Of a DNA stretch of 64,000 nucleotides, positions 50,157 through 59,838 are shown in pieces. This DNA is from [Actinomadura] parvosata subsp. kistnae (GTDB lineage: Bacteria; Actinomycetota; Actinomycetes; Streptosporangiales; Streptosporangiaceae). The DNA lies in the NCBI RefSeq assembly GCF_900323885.1, contig NZ_OOHJ01000005.1:248001-312000 (forward strand). Reading direction: 5' to 3'. The translations under genes were made by a program, and so were the position numbers. The notes under the pieces were generated by a model. It saw nothing but the letters and a program-made list of their open reading frames with translations. It was not told where the DNA came from and did no database searches. Position 1 is the first letter of the stretch. The number at the start of each line of letters is the position of its first letter.

Positions 50157-52877
50157 TCAGCCGAGCGCGTTGTGCAGCTGGACCCGGGACGTGGCGCCCA
50201 GCTTGGCGTAGATCTTCGCCAGGTGGGCGCCCACCGTCCGGTGCGAGATGTACAACCGCTTGCCGATCTCCCTGTTGGTCAGCCCCTCGGCCGCCATCTG
50301 CGCGATCTGCAGCTCCTGCGCGGTCAGCAGCTCGCTCGTGGCCGCCTGCCGCTCGCTGCTGCGCTCGCCGGCCGCGCGCAGCTCCCGCCGGGCCCGCTCG
50401 CCCCACGGCGAGGTGCCGAGCGCGTCGAACAGGTCACGGGCCGCGCGCAGGTGCTCGCGGGACTCCGTGGCCCGCCGCTGCCGGCGCAGCCACTCGCCGT
50501 ACGCCAGTGCCGTGCGCGCCCGCATGAACGGCCGCCGCGTCAGGTCCGCGGCCAGCGCCGTACGGAACAGCTCCTCGGCCTCGTCGTGGCCCGCCAGCAC
50601 CGCCCTGGCCAGCCGCAGCCCGTCGTGCAGGGACGGTGACGTCGTGGCCAGCGCCGCCGCCTCCAGCCGGGCCAGCACGCCCGCCACGTCCCCGGGCCGC
50701 TCGCTGTGCAGGGCCGCGTCCGCCAGGTCGGCGACCGTGTGGCAGCTCAGCGCGAGCTGGTAGGCGGGGTCGGTGACGTCGTGCATGCGCAGGAGCCGGG
50801 CGAGCGCCTGCGGATGGTCGCCCTCCGCCAGCGCCGCCAGGGCGCGCGCGTGCTGCGCGGTGGCCAGCACGTTGCGCGCCCCGACCCGCGTGCCCAGCCG
50901 CTCCGCCTCCGCCGCCAGCTCGCCGGCCCGGTCGACCTGGCCGCGCAGCGCGGCGATCTTCGCCTGCGTGGCCAGCACCAGGCCGAGCAGGAACGGCTGC
51001 CCCGTCTCTTCGGCCAGCCGGCCCGCCTCCTCCGCCGCCGGCAGCGCCACCGTCAGATCGGCCAGCTGCGCCGCCGCCCACGCCTGCGCCGCCAGCGCGC
51101 GGGCCAGCAGCTGCAGGCGGCCCTGGTCGCGCAGCCCCGCCAGGGACGCCGCCGACTGCTCGATCGCCACGTCGAACGTGCCGACGAGCACCGCGACGCT
51201 GCCCACCAGCCGCGCCGTCCGCGAGTCGAGGACGGCCCGCGCGAGCAGCCGCCGCGAACGCTCGATGACCACCGCCCCCCGGGCGACCGGAGCCGCGTAC
51301 CCCAGGATGGCGATCAGCCGCGCGTCCAGCGGATCGAGCGGCAGCCGCTCCGCCACGTCCACGATCCGGTCCCTGGCCGGCATCCCCGGCTCCGTCCAGA
51401 AGCACCGCAGCGCCGCGCTCCACAGGATGCGGACCGCGAGATCGACGTCCCCGTCCCCGGCGACGGACTCGGCCAGGTCCGCGAGGGCCGAGGCGTCCAT
51501 GCCGCCGCCCCGCAGCCCGTCGTCGAACGCCGCCCGCACCCACGCCAGCCGGGCCCGCCGCCGGCGCGACAGCTCCAGCTTGCCCGCCTCGCCGAGCAGC
51601 CGGTCGACGATCTCCGGACGGCCCAGCTCGACCGCGCCGTCCGCGGCCCGCAGCAGCCGGTCGGCCCGCCGGTCCGGATCCTCGCTCAGCCGCGCCGCCT
51701 GCTCCAGCGCCGCCACCACCGCCTCGCCGCTGCCCCGGCGCTGCGCCCGCGCCGCCACCGCTTCCAGCGCGGTCGCGATGCCCTCGTCCGGCCGGTCGCC
51801 GGCCGCCGCCAGATGCCACGTCCGCCGATCCGGCCGCTCGGCCAGCACCGCCGCCAGCGCCCGATGCACCTCACGCCGCCGCACGGGACCGGCCGCCTGG
51901 TGGATGGCGGAGCGGATGAGCGGATGATGGAACGCCAACCGGCTCTCGCTCACGGTCACCAGGCGAGCATCGACGGCCGGCACGAGCTCGGCGGCCGTCA
52001 CGGGCCGGCCCACGAGCGCCTGCGCGGCCGCCAGCGCCTCGTGCGGATCGGCGCTGTCGTTCAACGCGGCCACCTCCAGCACCGCCCTCGTGACCGGGGG
52101 CAGCACGGCGAACCGCCGCGTGAACGCCTCCTCCAGCCTGGCGGTCAACGGCAACCACGACCCGGCCACGACGTCCGGCCCGGTCACGACATCCGGCCCG
52201 GCCGCAGGCAGCTCGATCAGGGCCAGGGGGTTGCCTCGCGCCTCCGACAGCAGCCGCCGGCGCACCGCCGCCGGCAGGTTCTTGGCGTGGGCGTCGAGCA
52301 GCGCGGCCGCGTCCTGCTCCGACAGCGGCGGCACCACCAGGTCCGGCAGGCCCGCCCCGTCCAGCCACGTCGCCATGCCGGTGCGGGCCGAGGCCAGCAG
52401 CAGGATCGGTTCCGACTCCAGCCGCCGCCCCAGGAACGCCAGCACCCCGGCCGTGGACGGGTCGAGCCAGTGCGCGTCCTCGGCGATCAGCACGATCGGG
52501 CCGTGCTCGGCGGTCTCGGCCAGCAGGTTCAGCACGGCCAGGGCGACCAGGTAGTTGTCCGGCCCGCTCGACTCGACGAGGCCGAGCGCGGCCCGCAACG
52601 CCTGGCGCTGGCTGGGCGGCAGCACGTCGAAGTGGTCGCGGATCGGCCGCAGGAGCTGGTGCAGCCCGGCGTACGGAAGGTGTGCCTCGGCCTCCACCCC
52701 GGCCGTCGCCAGCACCCGCAGACCGGACCGGCGGGCGATCGCGGCGGCCTGCCCGAGCAGGGCCGACTTGCCGATCCCCGGCTCACCCAGCAGCACCAGC
52801 GCCGCACCACGCTCCGGGAGCGCCCCGATCAGCCCTTCGAGCCGGCCGATCTCCCGGTCCCTTCCGATCAGTCCCAC
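50157..52877 (-). CDS. LAL-type LuxR-family regulator (AAA/STAND ATPase)
   Basis: A 906-residue MalT-like protein. Residues 1-250 are the ATPase (opening GLIGRDREIGRLEGLIG, P-loop GEPGIGKSALL, Walker B IVLIAEDAHWLDP), 300-820 a long helical repeat region, and 840-900 a LuxR HTH (LTAQELQIAQMAAEGLTNRE, IGKRLYISHRTVGAHLAKIY). Such proteins activate nearby operons in response to small ligands. GTG 52877 puts the ATPase opening at the N-terminus; there is no ribosome site, so it may be leaderless. It is divergent from a second LAL gene. Confidence 0.88.
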   Translation of the reverse strand: MGLIGRDREIGRLEGLIGALPERGAALVLLGEPGIGKSALLGQAAAIARRSGLRVLATAGVEAEAHLPYAGLHQLLRPIRDHFDVLPPSQRQALRAALGLVESSGPDNYLVALAVLNLLAETAEHGPIVLIAEDAHWLDPSTAGVLAFLGRRLESEPILLLASARTGMATWLDGAGLPDLVVPPLSEQDAAALLDAHAKNLPAAVRRRLLSEARGNPLALIELPAAGPDVVTGPDVVAGSWLPLTARLEEAFTRRFAVLPPVTRAVLEVAALNDSADPHEALAAAQALVGRPVTAAELVPAVDARLVTVSESRLAFHHPLIRSAIHQAAGPVRRREVHRALAAVLAERPDRRTWHLAAAGDRPDEGIATALEAVAARAQRRGSGEAVVAALEQAARLSEDPDRRADRLLRAADGAVELGRPEIVDRLLGEAGKLELSRRRRARLAWVRAAFDDGLRGGGMDASALADLAESVAGDGDVDLAVRILWSAALRCFWTEPGMPARDRIVDVAERLPLDPLDARLIAILGYAAPVARGAVVIERSRRLLARAVLDSRTARLVGSVAVLVGTFDVAIEQSAASLAGLRDQGRLQLLARALAAQAWAAAQLADLTVALPAAEEAGRLAEETGQPFLLGLVLATQAKIAALRGQVDRAGELAAEAERLGTRVGARNVLATAQHARALAALAEGDHPQALARLLRMHDVTDPAYQLALSCHTVADLADAALHSERPGDVAGVLARLEAAALATTSPSLHDGLRLARAVLAGHDEAEELFRTALAADLTRRPFMRARTALAYGEWLRRQRRATESREHLRAARDLFDALGTSPWGERARRELRAAGERSSERQAATSELLTAQELQIAQMAAEGLTNREIGKRLYISHRTVGAHLAKIYAKLGATSRVQLHNALG

Positions 52878-52958
52878 AGTGCACAGGCTAACGAGCCGCC
52901 CCGATCCGCCCTGACCTGGCCCGATACGGGGCCGCGTCTGCCGGTGCGGCCCAGGCAT

Positions 52959-52970
52959 GGTCACATGACC
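52959..52970. promoter_or_regulatory. GGTCA-CA-TGACC palindrome between the two LAL genes
   Basis: A 12-bp inverted repeat with 5-bp arms in the 188-bp divergent spacer. The core GGTCAYATGAC recurs at 56902-56912, between the two SDR genes, which suggests a shared regulator, perhaps one of the LAL proteins. Confidence 0.5.
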
Positions 52971-53065
52971 GATGCCTTGGAGGCCCGCCCGGCCGTAGCG
53001 TCGATGCCATGTCCGGGACCGCGCATTCCGGCACATTCCTGGCAGGGCGGAAGAGGAGGACTGCG

Positions 53066-56017
53066 ATGCCCGCGACCACCGGCACGACCACCGCCACCCC
53101 GGACGGCCCCGCGCCGCGTCCCGGAACCTCGACCCCGCCCACGCCTGCCTCGCGTGCCACGGTCCCGCCCGCCACGGCCCCGGCCGCTCCTGGTGGCGCG
53201 TCGTCTTCGCACGTCGCCGACCTGGTCGCGCACGGCGGCGGGCCGGGTGCGGGCGGGCCGGATGCGGGCGGGGCGGGGGAGGGTCGGCGGCTCTACGGGC
53301 GGGACGCCGAGCTGGGCGTGCTGGCGGACCTCGTCGCCCGCGGCCTGGCCGGCGCAGGGGGCGCGCTGCTGCTGCGCGGCGAGGCCGGCATGGGCAAGAC
53401 CGCCCTGCTCGGCGCGGCCAGGGACGCCGCCGTCGCGCAGGGGGCACGCGCGCTGTCGGCGGTCGGCGTGCAGTCGGAGGCGTCGGTGCCGTTCGCCGGC
53501 CTGCACCAGCTGCTCCGGCCGGTGCTCGACCGCGCCTCGGCCCTGACGACCCGGCAACGGCGGGCGCTGCTCGCGGCGTTCGGCATGGGGGAGGACACCG
53601 CGCCGGAGCTGTTCGCGGTCGGGCTGGCCTCGCTGGAGCTGGTCAGCGGCCTGGCCGAGAGCGCGCCGGTCGTCCTGGTCATCGACGACGCCCAGTGGAT
53701 CGACCGGCCGAGCGGCGAGGTCCTGACCTTCGTCGCCAGGCGGCTGGGCGCCGAGCGGGCGGTCATGCTCCTCGCGGCGCGCGACGGCCACGACGGCGTG
53801 CTGGGTGACGTGGGGCTGCCCGAGTTGCAGCTGGGGCGGCTCGGTGACGAGGCGGCGGGCGAGCTGCTGGCCGCGCACGCCTCCGGCCTGGGCCAGGCCG
53901 TCAGGGAGCGGCTGCTGGCGGAGGCGGCGGGGAACCCGCTGGCGCTGGTGGAGCTGCCCACCGCGCTGAGCGGGGACGGTGCCGGGCAGGTGGCGGCGCC
54001 GTGGCTGCCCGTGACGCGCCGTCTGGAGCGCACGTTCCTGTCGCGCGCCGCGAACCTGCCCGCCCCGGCCCGGACGATGCTGCTGGTCGCCGCGGCCGAC
54101 GACGAGGGAGACCTGGGCGAGATCGTCAAGGCGGCGCAGCTCCTCGACGGCACGGACCTGACGGTCGGCGCGCTGGAGCCCGCCGTCAAGGCCGGCTTGA
54201 TCGAGGTGCACGGGTACGACGTGCGGTTCCGCCACCCCCTGATCCGTTCCGCGATCTACCAGGCGGCGGCCCCGTCGCGGCGGCTGGCCGCGCACGCCGC
54301 CCTGGCCACCGCGCTGGAAGGCCACCGGGAACGCCGCGCCTGGCACCGGGCGGCCGCCTGCGCGGGCCAGGACGACGCGGCGGCCGTCGAGCTGGAGGCG
54401 GCCGCGCGGAAGGCGCTCGGCCGGGGCGCCCCGCGCGCCGCGGCGGAGGCGCTGCGCCGGGCGGCGCGGCTGAGCGCGGACGACGGGAACAGGGGCCGTT
54501 TCCTGCTGCGGGCCGCGGAGATCGACTTCGAGCTGGGCGACGCGGACGCGGCCCGCCGCCAGCTGGCCGAGGCGAGGTCCGCGAGGCTGGAGGAGGGGGA
54601 GCGGCTGCGCCTGATCCTGTGGACGGAGGCGCTGAACGAGGAGAGCTGGTACAGCCCGGAGCGGGTGCGGGTGTTCGCCGACGTGGCCGACCAGCTGGCC
54701 GGCAGCCAGAGCGACGGCGCCGCGCTGGCGTTGCGGGCGTTGTGGCCGTTGTCGATCGGCTGCTGGTACGGCAATCCCGCGCAGGAGACGCGGGACCTGG
54801 TCGTCAAGACGGCGCGGCGCCTGCAGCGGGGCGACGGCGACCCGATGGTGCTGTCGGTCGCGGCCTGCGCGGACCCGGTGAAGGAGGCGGCGTGGGTGCT
54901 GGGCGAGCTGCGGGACGTCGTTCCGGAGTCGGTCGCCGACCCGGCGGAGCAGCACGCGCTGGGCGCCTCGCTGACGGCGATCTGGGCGTTCGACCTGTCG
55001 TGGCCGTTCCTGTGCGCGTCGGTGGAGGGGCTGCGCGGGCAGGGGCGGCTCGGGCTGCTCGGCGAGGCGCTGGCCTCGCAGGCGTGGGCGGCCATCCACC
55101 TGGGCAAGCACCGGCTGGCGGCGGCCGCCGCGGACGAGGCGGCCCGGCTGTCGCGCGACACGGGCCGGCTCCGGTGGGCGCTGGTGGCCGATCTGGCGCT
55201 GGCGACGCTGGCCAGCGAACGCGGCGAGCAGGAGCGCGCGAACGAGCTGATCCGGGCGACGGAGGCGGAGCTGCTGTCGGTGGGCGCCCAGTCCATCCTC
55301 GGTTTCGCCCAGTTCGCGCGGGCCAGGCACGCCCTGGTCAGCAACCAGCACGGTGACGCGTACGAGCAGCTGGCCAGGGTCCTCGACCCGTCGGACGTCG
55401 CCCATCACCCGCACGTGGGCTATCTCGGCATCGCGGACCTGATCGAGGCGGCGGTGCGCACCGGCCGGGACGAGGCGGCGCGCGACCACCTCGCCCGGCT
55501 CGACGCCCTGGCCGGGCGGACGGGCTCGCCGTACCTGAAGGCCATGGCCGCCTACGCGCACCCCCTGGTCGCGCCCGACGACGCGGCCGAGCCCCTCTAC
55601 CGGCGGGCGCTGGACGGCGGGTTGTCGCGCTGGCCGTTCCACCGGGCGCGGCTGCTGCTGGCCTACGGCCGGTGGCTGCGGCGCCGGCGCCGCCTCGTGG
55701 AGTCGCGCCCGCCGCTGCGGGCCGCGATGGAGAGCTTCGACGCGCTCGGCATCAGGGCGTTCGGCGAGGACGCGCGGGCGGAGCTGCGCGCGGCCGGGGA
55801 GGCGGTGGCCCGGCCGGCGCCCGACACCCTCGACCGGCTCACCCCGCAGGAGCTGCAGATCGCCCGGCTGGCCGCGACCGGGCTGACCAACCGCGAGATC
55901 GGCACGCAGCTCTTCCTGTCGCACCGGACCGTCGGCTTCCACCTGTCGCGGATCTTCCCGAAGCTCGGCATCACCTCGCGCAACCAGCTCCGCCTGGGCG
56001 ACCTGGGCGGCGACTGA
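53066..56017 (+). CDS. Second LAL-type LuxR-family regulator
   Basis: A 983-residue protein. After an unusual Thr/Pro/Gly-rich N-terminal tail (residues 1-75), the ATPase follows (RRLYGRDAELGVLADLV, P-loop GEAGMGKTALL, Walker B VVLVIDDAQWIDRP), then TPR-like helices and a LuxR HTH at the end (LTPQELQIARLAATGLTNRE, IGTQLFLSHRTVGFHLSRIF). GAGGAGGA six bases before ATG 53066 decides the start over ATG 53009. It is similar along its length to the divergent LAL protein, so the pair probably arose by duplication. It converges on an SDR gene, seven bases apart. Confidence 0.9.
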   Translation: MPATTGTTTATPDGPAPRPGTSTPPTPASRATVPPATAPAAPGGASSSHVADLVAHGGGPGAGGPDAGGAGEGRRLYGRDAELGVLADLVARGLAGAGGALLLRGEAGMGKTALLGAARDAAVAQGARALSAVGVQSEASVPFAGLHQLLRPVLDRASALTTRQRRALLAAFGMGEDTAPELFAVGLASLELVSGLAESAPVVLVIDDAQWIDRPSGEVLTFVARRLGAERAVMLLAARDGHDGVLGDVGLPELQLGRLGDEAAGELLAAHASGLGQAVRERLLAEAAGNPLALVELPTALSGDGAGQVAAPWLPVTRRLERTFLSRAANLPAPARTMLLVAAADDEGDLGEIVKAAQLLDGTDLTVGALEPAVKAGLIEVHGYDVRFRHPLIRSAIYQAAAPSRRLAAHAALATALEGHRERRAWHRAAACAGQDDAAAVELEAAARKALGRGAPRAAAEALRRAARLSADDGNRGRFLLRAAEIDFELGDADAARRQLAEARSARLEEGERLRLILWTEALNEESWYSPERVRVFADVADQLAGSQSDGAALALRALWPLSIGCWYGNPAQETRDLVVKTARRLQRGDGDPMVLSVAACADPVKEAAWVLGELRDVVPESVADPAEQHALGASLTAIWAFDLSWPFLCASVEGLRGQGRLGLLGEALASQAWAAIHLGKHRLAAAAADEAARLSRDTGRLRWALVADLALATLASERGEQERANELIRATEAELLSVGAQSILGFAQFARARHALVSNQHGDAYEQLARVLDPSDVAHHPHVGYLGIADLIEAAVRTGRDEAARDHLARLDALAGRTGSPYLKAMAAYAHPLVAPDDAAEPLYRRALDGGLSRWPFHRARLLLAYGRWLRRRRRLVESRPPLRAAMESFDALGIRAFGEDARAELRAAGEAVARPAPDTLDRLTPQELQIARLAATGLTNREIGTQLFLSHRTVGFHLSRIFPKLGITSRNQLRLGDLGGD

Positions 56018-56023
56018 GACCGG

Positions 56024-56779
56024 TCAGCGGGTGGAGAAGCCGCCGTTGAGGAAGACGGTCTGGCCGTTGAGCCACCAGCCGTCGGTGAGCAGGAACCGCA
56101 CCCACGGGACGACGTGCTCGACCTTGGTCAGCTCCCCGTACGGCGTCTGCGCCCTGGAGTACTCGGCCTCGCCGGGAGCCGCCGCGTCCCAGAAGAACGA
56201 GGTGTCCATGGGGCCGGGGGCCAGGTTGTTGACCGAGACGCGGCGCCCCGCCAGCTCCTTCGACAGCGCCCGGGTGAAGTGCTCCACGGGCGCCTTGCTG
56301 CCGGCGTACACCGAGTAGCGGCCGGTGTAGGCCGCCAGCAGGGACGAGACGAACGTGACGATCCGCCCACCGTCGTCGATCCGCCTGGCGGTCTCGGCCA
56401 TGAGGAAGAACGCGGCCTTGGCGTTGACCGCGAAGTGCGCGTCGTACTCGTCCTCGCTGACCTCGGTCATCGGGTTGCCGCTGGCCAGGCCCGCCGTGTT
56501 GACGGTGGCGTACAGGGCGCCGTACCGGCCGAGCACCGCGTCGAGGACGCGGCGGATCTCGGCCACCGACGTCAGGTCGGCCTCGACGGCGAAGGCGTCG
56601 CCGCCGGCGGCGACGCACGCGGCCACGGTCTCCTCGGCCAGGCCCTTGCCGGCGCGGCTGTGGTAGTGGACGGCGACGCTCGCCCCGGCGGCGGCGAGGT
56701 CGCGCGAGATCGCGCCGCCGAGGTTCTTCGCCCCGCCCGTGACCAGGACGGTCTTGCCCTTCAGCGTGGTGTCGGACAT
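56024..56779 (-). CDS. SDR family oxidoreductase
   Basis: A 251-residue classical SDR: TGGAKNLGGAI cofactor loop, HYHSRAGKG after beta-2 (NADP-type basic residue), NTAG in place of NNAG, VTFVSSLLAAYTG with the catalytic Ser and YAGSK with Tyr and Lys. ALSKELAGRRVSVNNLAPGP and a C-terminal LNGGFSTR fit the FabG-like group. Substrate unknown. It starts at ATG 56779 behind GGAGG and is divergent from another SDR gene. Confidence 0.88.
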   Translation of the reverse strand: MSDTTLKGKTVLVTGGAKNLGGAISRDLAAAGASVAVHYHSRAGKGLAEETVAACVAAGGDAFAVEADLTSVAEIRRVLDAVLGRYGALYATVNTAGLASGNPMTEVSEDEYDAHFAVNAKAAFFLMAETARRIDDGGRIVTFVSSLLAAYTGRYSVYAGSKAPVEHFTRALSKELAGRRVSVNNLAPGPMDTSFFWDAAAPGEAEYSRAQTPYGELTKVEHVVPWVRFLLTDGWWLNGQTVFLNGGFSTR

Positions 56780-56884
56780 GGGAGGTGCCCCCTCCTTCGT
56801 GTTGCCTGCAGATCCGGCCTCATCGTGGCCGGGCCGCCGCCGTGTCCTCTTCCGTCGTCCGACCTGTTCGCGGCGCGCCTCACC

Positions 56885-56912
56885 TGACCGGTGCCCGACC
56901 CGGTCATATGAC
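56885..56912. promoter_or_regulatory. Overlapping inverted repeats between the divergent SDR genes
   Basis: TGACCGG (56885-56891) and CCGGTCA (56900-56906) form a 7-bp inverted repeat with an 8-base spacer; the right arm continues into the perfect palindrome GTCATATGAC (56903-56912). The element lies in the middle of the 199-bp divergent region. Confidence 0.55.
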
Positions 56913-56978
56913 AGAAGCGGGCCCGTGACCTGCCCGAACACGATGGACGGGTTCGCAAGCGACGAAGGAAGGCGACCG

Positions 56979-57734
56979 ATGGCCGATCAGCAGGAAGCAA
57001 GCCCGGCAGGAGGCCGGGTGGCGGTGGTGACGGGCGGCTCGGGCGGGATCGGGCAGGCGATCTGCCGCCGCCTGGCCGCCGACGGGCACGCCGTCGTGAT
57101 CAACTACGCGGGCCGGCCGGCCGAGGCCGACAGGCTGGCCACGGCGATCAACGAGGGCGGCGGCCGGGCCGTCGCCGTGCGGGCCGACGTCGGGGACGAG
57201 AACGACGTCGCCGCGCTGTTCGAGGCCGCCACGTCGGCCTTCGGGGGCGTCGACGTCGTGGTCAACACGGCCGGCATCATGCTGCTCGCGCCGGTGGCCG
57301 AGCTCGACCTCGCGGTCCTCGACCGCATGCACCGCATCAACATCCGCGGCACGTTCGTCGTGGCCAGGGAGGCGGCCCGCCGGGTCCGCGCCGGCGGCGC
57401 GATCATCAACTTCTCCTCGTCGATGGTCAAGATCGCGCTGCCGACGTACGCGGCCTACGCGGCCAGCAAGGGCGCCGTGGACGCGCTGACGCTGATCCTG
57501 GCCAGGGAGCTGCGCGGCCGGGACATCACCGTCAACGCGGTCGCGCCGGGCCCGACCGCCACGCCGCTGTTCCTCGACGGCAAGGACCAGGCGGCCGTGG
57601 ACCGCCTGGCCGCGATGGCGCCCCTGGAGCGCCTCGGCGTGCCCGGCGACATCGCCGAGGTCGTCGCGTTCCTGGCCGGCCCGGCCCGCTGGGTCAACGG
57701 CCAGGTGCTGTACGCCAACGGCGGCGTCATCTGA
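56979..57734 (+). CDS. SDR family oxidoreductase
   Basis: A 251-residue classical SDR: TGGSGGIGQAI loop, INYAGRPAEA, NTAGIML, INFSSSMVKIALP with the catalytic Ser and YAASK with Tyr and Lys; it ends with the tetramer-type WVNGQVLYANGGVI. It shares NTAG with the divergent SDR but is clearly a different gene. AAGGAAGG precedes ATG 56979. It begins a plus-strand run of four genes with short gaps ending in the dioxygenase. Confidence 0.9.
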   Translation: MADQQEASPAGGRVAVVTGGSGGIGQAICRRLAADGHAVVINYAGRPAEADRLATAINEGGGRAVAVRADVGDENDVAALFEAATSAFGGVDVVVNTAGIMLLAPVAELDLAVLDRMHRINIRGTFVVAREAARRVRAGGAIINFSSSMVKIALPTYAAYAASKGAVDALTLILARELRGRDITVNAVAPGPTATPLFLDGKDQAAVDRLAAMAPLERLGVPGDIAEVVAFLAGPARWVNGQVLYANGGVI

Positions 57735-57783
57735 GCCGCCGCCCCCTCAAGCGACCACGAACCACACCAGAAGGAGCAGCACG

Positions 57784-58680
57784 ATGCCGTCCAAGAAGAT
57801 CATCCTCGTCACCGGCGCATCCAGCGGCTTCGGCGCCATGACCGTCCGGGGCCTGGCCGACGCCGGGCACGTCGTCTACGCCGGCATGCGCGACATCACC
57901 GGCCGCAACACCGCCGCCGCCGGCCAGGCCGCCGAGTACGGGCAGGCCCACGGCGTGGACCTGCGCCCCATCGAGATGGACGTGTCCAGCCAGGAGTCCG
58001 TGGACGCCGCCGTCGCGGCCGTCGTCACCGACCACGGCCGCATCGACGTCGTGGTGCACAACGCCGGGCACATGGTGCTCGGTCCGCTGGAGGCGTTCAC
58101 GCCGGAGCAGCTGGCGAGCGTCTACGACACCAACGCCGTCTCCACGCAGCGCGTCAACCGGGCCGTGCTGCCCCACCTGCGCCGTCAGCGGGACGGGCTG
58201 GTGGTGTGGGTGGGCTCCAGCAGCACCAGGGGCGGCACCCCGCCCTACCTGGGGCCGTACTTCGCGGCCAAGGCCGCGGAGGACTCCCTCGCCGTCTCGT
58301 ACGCGGCGGAGCTGGCCCGCTTCGGCATCGACACCGTGATCATCGTCCCGGGCTCGTTCACCACCGGCACCAACCACTTCGCCAACGCCGGCCACCCGGC
58401 CGACCCGGAGGTGGCCGCCGCCTACGAGGCGGTGTACGGCGACCTCATGGGCCAGGTCGCCGGCAAGCTCGCCGAGCTGGCCCCGGCCGACGCCGACCCG
58501 GCGGAGGTGGCCCGCTCGATCGTGCGGGTGGTCGGCACGGAGAAGGGCCGCCGGCCGTTCCGGGTGCACATCGACCCGGCCGACGACGGCGCCGAGACCG
58601 TCAACCGTGTCGGCGACCTGGTGCGGCGCGACTTCTACCGGCGGGTCGAGCTGGAGGACCTGCTCGGCCCCGCGCAATGA
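57784..58680 (+). CDS. SDR family oxidoreductase
   Basis: A 298-residue SDR of the longer classical type: TGASSGFGAMT loop, GMRDITGRNTA after beta-2 (basic, NADP-like), HNAGHMVLG in place of NNAG, WVGSSSTRGG with the catalytic Ser, and YFAAK with Tyr and Lys. The wide C-terminal region (VPGSFTTGTNHFANAGHP) suggests a larger substrate pocket. GAAGGAGCAGC precedes the ATG. Gaps of 49 bases upstream and 19 downstream suggest one transcript. Confidence 0.9.
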   Translation: MPSKKIILVTGASSGFGAMTVRGLADAGHVVYAGMRDITGRNTAAAGQAAEYGQAHGVDLRPIEMDVSSQESVDAAVAAVVTDHGRIDVVVHNAGHMVLGPLEAFTPEQLASVYDTNAVSTQRVNRAVLPHLRRQRDGLVVWVGSSSTRGGTPPYLGPYFAAKAAEDSLAVSYAAELARFGIDTVIIVPGSFTTGTNHFANAGHPADPEVAAAYEAVYGDLMGQVAGKLAELAPADADPAEVARSIVRVVGTEKGRRPFRVHIDPADDGAETVNRVGDLVRRDFYRRVELEDLLGPAQ

Positions 58681-58699
58681 GACAACGAAGGAGCATCCC

Positions 58700-59722
58700 A
58701 TGTCCCACCATCTCGACACGCCGCTGGCGGCGCGGACCGGCCAGCTCTTCATCGACGACCTGTACGTGTTCCCCGGGCAGGGCGGCACGGTGCTCGTCAT
58801 GGACGTCAACTCCGACATCACCGGCTTCCACGCGCAGCCCGGCTTCCACCCCGAGGGGCGCTACGAGTTCAAGGTGCACTTCGACGGCGCCGCCGAGGAG
58901 GAGCTGACCTACCGCGTCTCGTTCGGCGCCCCTGACGGGGACGGGCGGCAGCCGCTGCGCCTGGACGTGCTCACCGGCGCCGCCGCCCGCGACGACGCCG
59001 CCCCCGGGGAGACGCTGCTGGAGGGCAGGACCGGGGAGCCGTGCGCCGGCAACGGCGTGCGGCTGTGGGCGGGCCGCGCCGTCGACCCGTTCTACATCGA
59101 CCTGTCGCTGCTGGCCGTCGTCAACGGCGCCGTCGCCAAGGGCGCCGCGCCCGACCTGGCCTCCTGGGACCCGGAGGGCGCCCAGAACAGCTTCGCCGGG
59201 ACGACGGTGCAGTCGATCGTGCTGGAGGTGCCGCACACGGACGCGCTGCTGCGCCCCGGCGCCCGGACCGGCGTGTGGTGCGCGACGAAGCTCGCCACCG
59301 ACGCGGGCGGCTGGCGGCAGGTCAACCGGGGCGGCCATCCCATGATGTGGCCGATCTTCTGGCCGGGCGACACGCACTTCACCAACCCGGCCAACACCCG
59401 GCACCCGTCGCAGGACTTCGCGGCCGACGGGGCGTACCTCGCCGGCCAGGTGGCGGCCGTCGTCCGCGCCTCCGGCCGCGCCGGCGACCCCGACGGGTAC
59501 GGCGAGACGGTGGCCGGGCAGCTGCTGCCCGACGTCCTGCCGTACGTGGTGGGCGCCCCGGCGACGTACGGCTTCGCCGGGCGCAACGGCCGGCCGCTGG
59601 CCGACAACGCGCCCGAGGTCATGCTGTCGCTCGTCACCGGCACGGCCGTGCCCTCGGGCCTGACGCCGGCCGTCGCAGCGGGGCAGCGCAGCGGGGCCTT
59701 CCCGTACGTGATCCCGGCCTGA
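58700..59722 (+). CDS. DUF4331-family protein
   Basis: A 340-residue protein opening SHHLDTPLAARTGQLFIDD, LYVFPG, the recognisable start of DUF4331 proteins (SHHxDxP). It is beta-rich, with DPFYIDLSLL, RGGHPMMWPIFWPGD and a C-terminal APEVMLSLVTG segment. No signal peptide is present, although many relatives are exported. The biochemical role of the family is unknown; its members often occur beside redox enzymes. CGAAGGAGCAT precedes the ATG. Confidence 0.8.
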   Translation: MSHHLDTPLAARTGQLFIDDLYVFPGQGGTVLVMDVNSDITGFHAQPGFHPEGRYEFKVHFDGAAEEELTYRVSFGAPDGDGRQPLRLDVLTGAAARDDAAPGETLLEGRTGEPCAGNGVRLWAGRAVDPFYIDLSLLAVVNGAVAKGAAPDLASWDPEGAQNSFAGTTVQSIVLEVPHTDALLRPGARTGVWCATKLATDAGGWRQVNRGGHPMMWPIFWPGDTHFTNPANTRHPSQDFAADGAYLAGQVAAVVRASGRAGDPDGYGETVAGQLLPDVLPYVVGAPATYGFAGRNGRPLADNAPEVMLSLVTGTAVPSGLTPAVAAGQRSGAFPYVIPA

Positions 59723-59838
59723 CCGGGCAGCACGGCGGGGCCTTCCGTACGCGACCCCGGGCACGCCGGCGGGGACCACCGTCACGTCGGGTACGGGTCT
59801 CGGGCACACTGAAGCGACACCAGCACCAAGGAGTCGCC

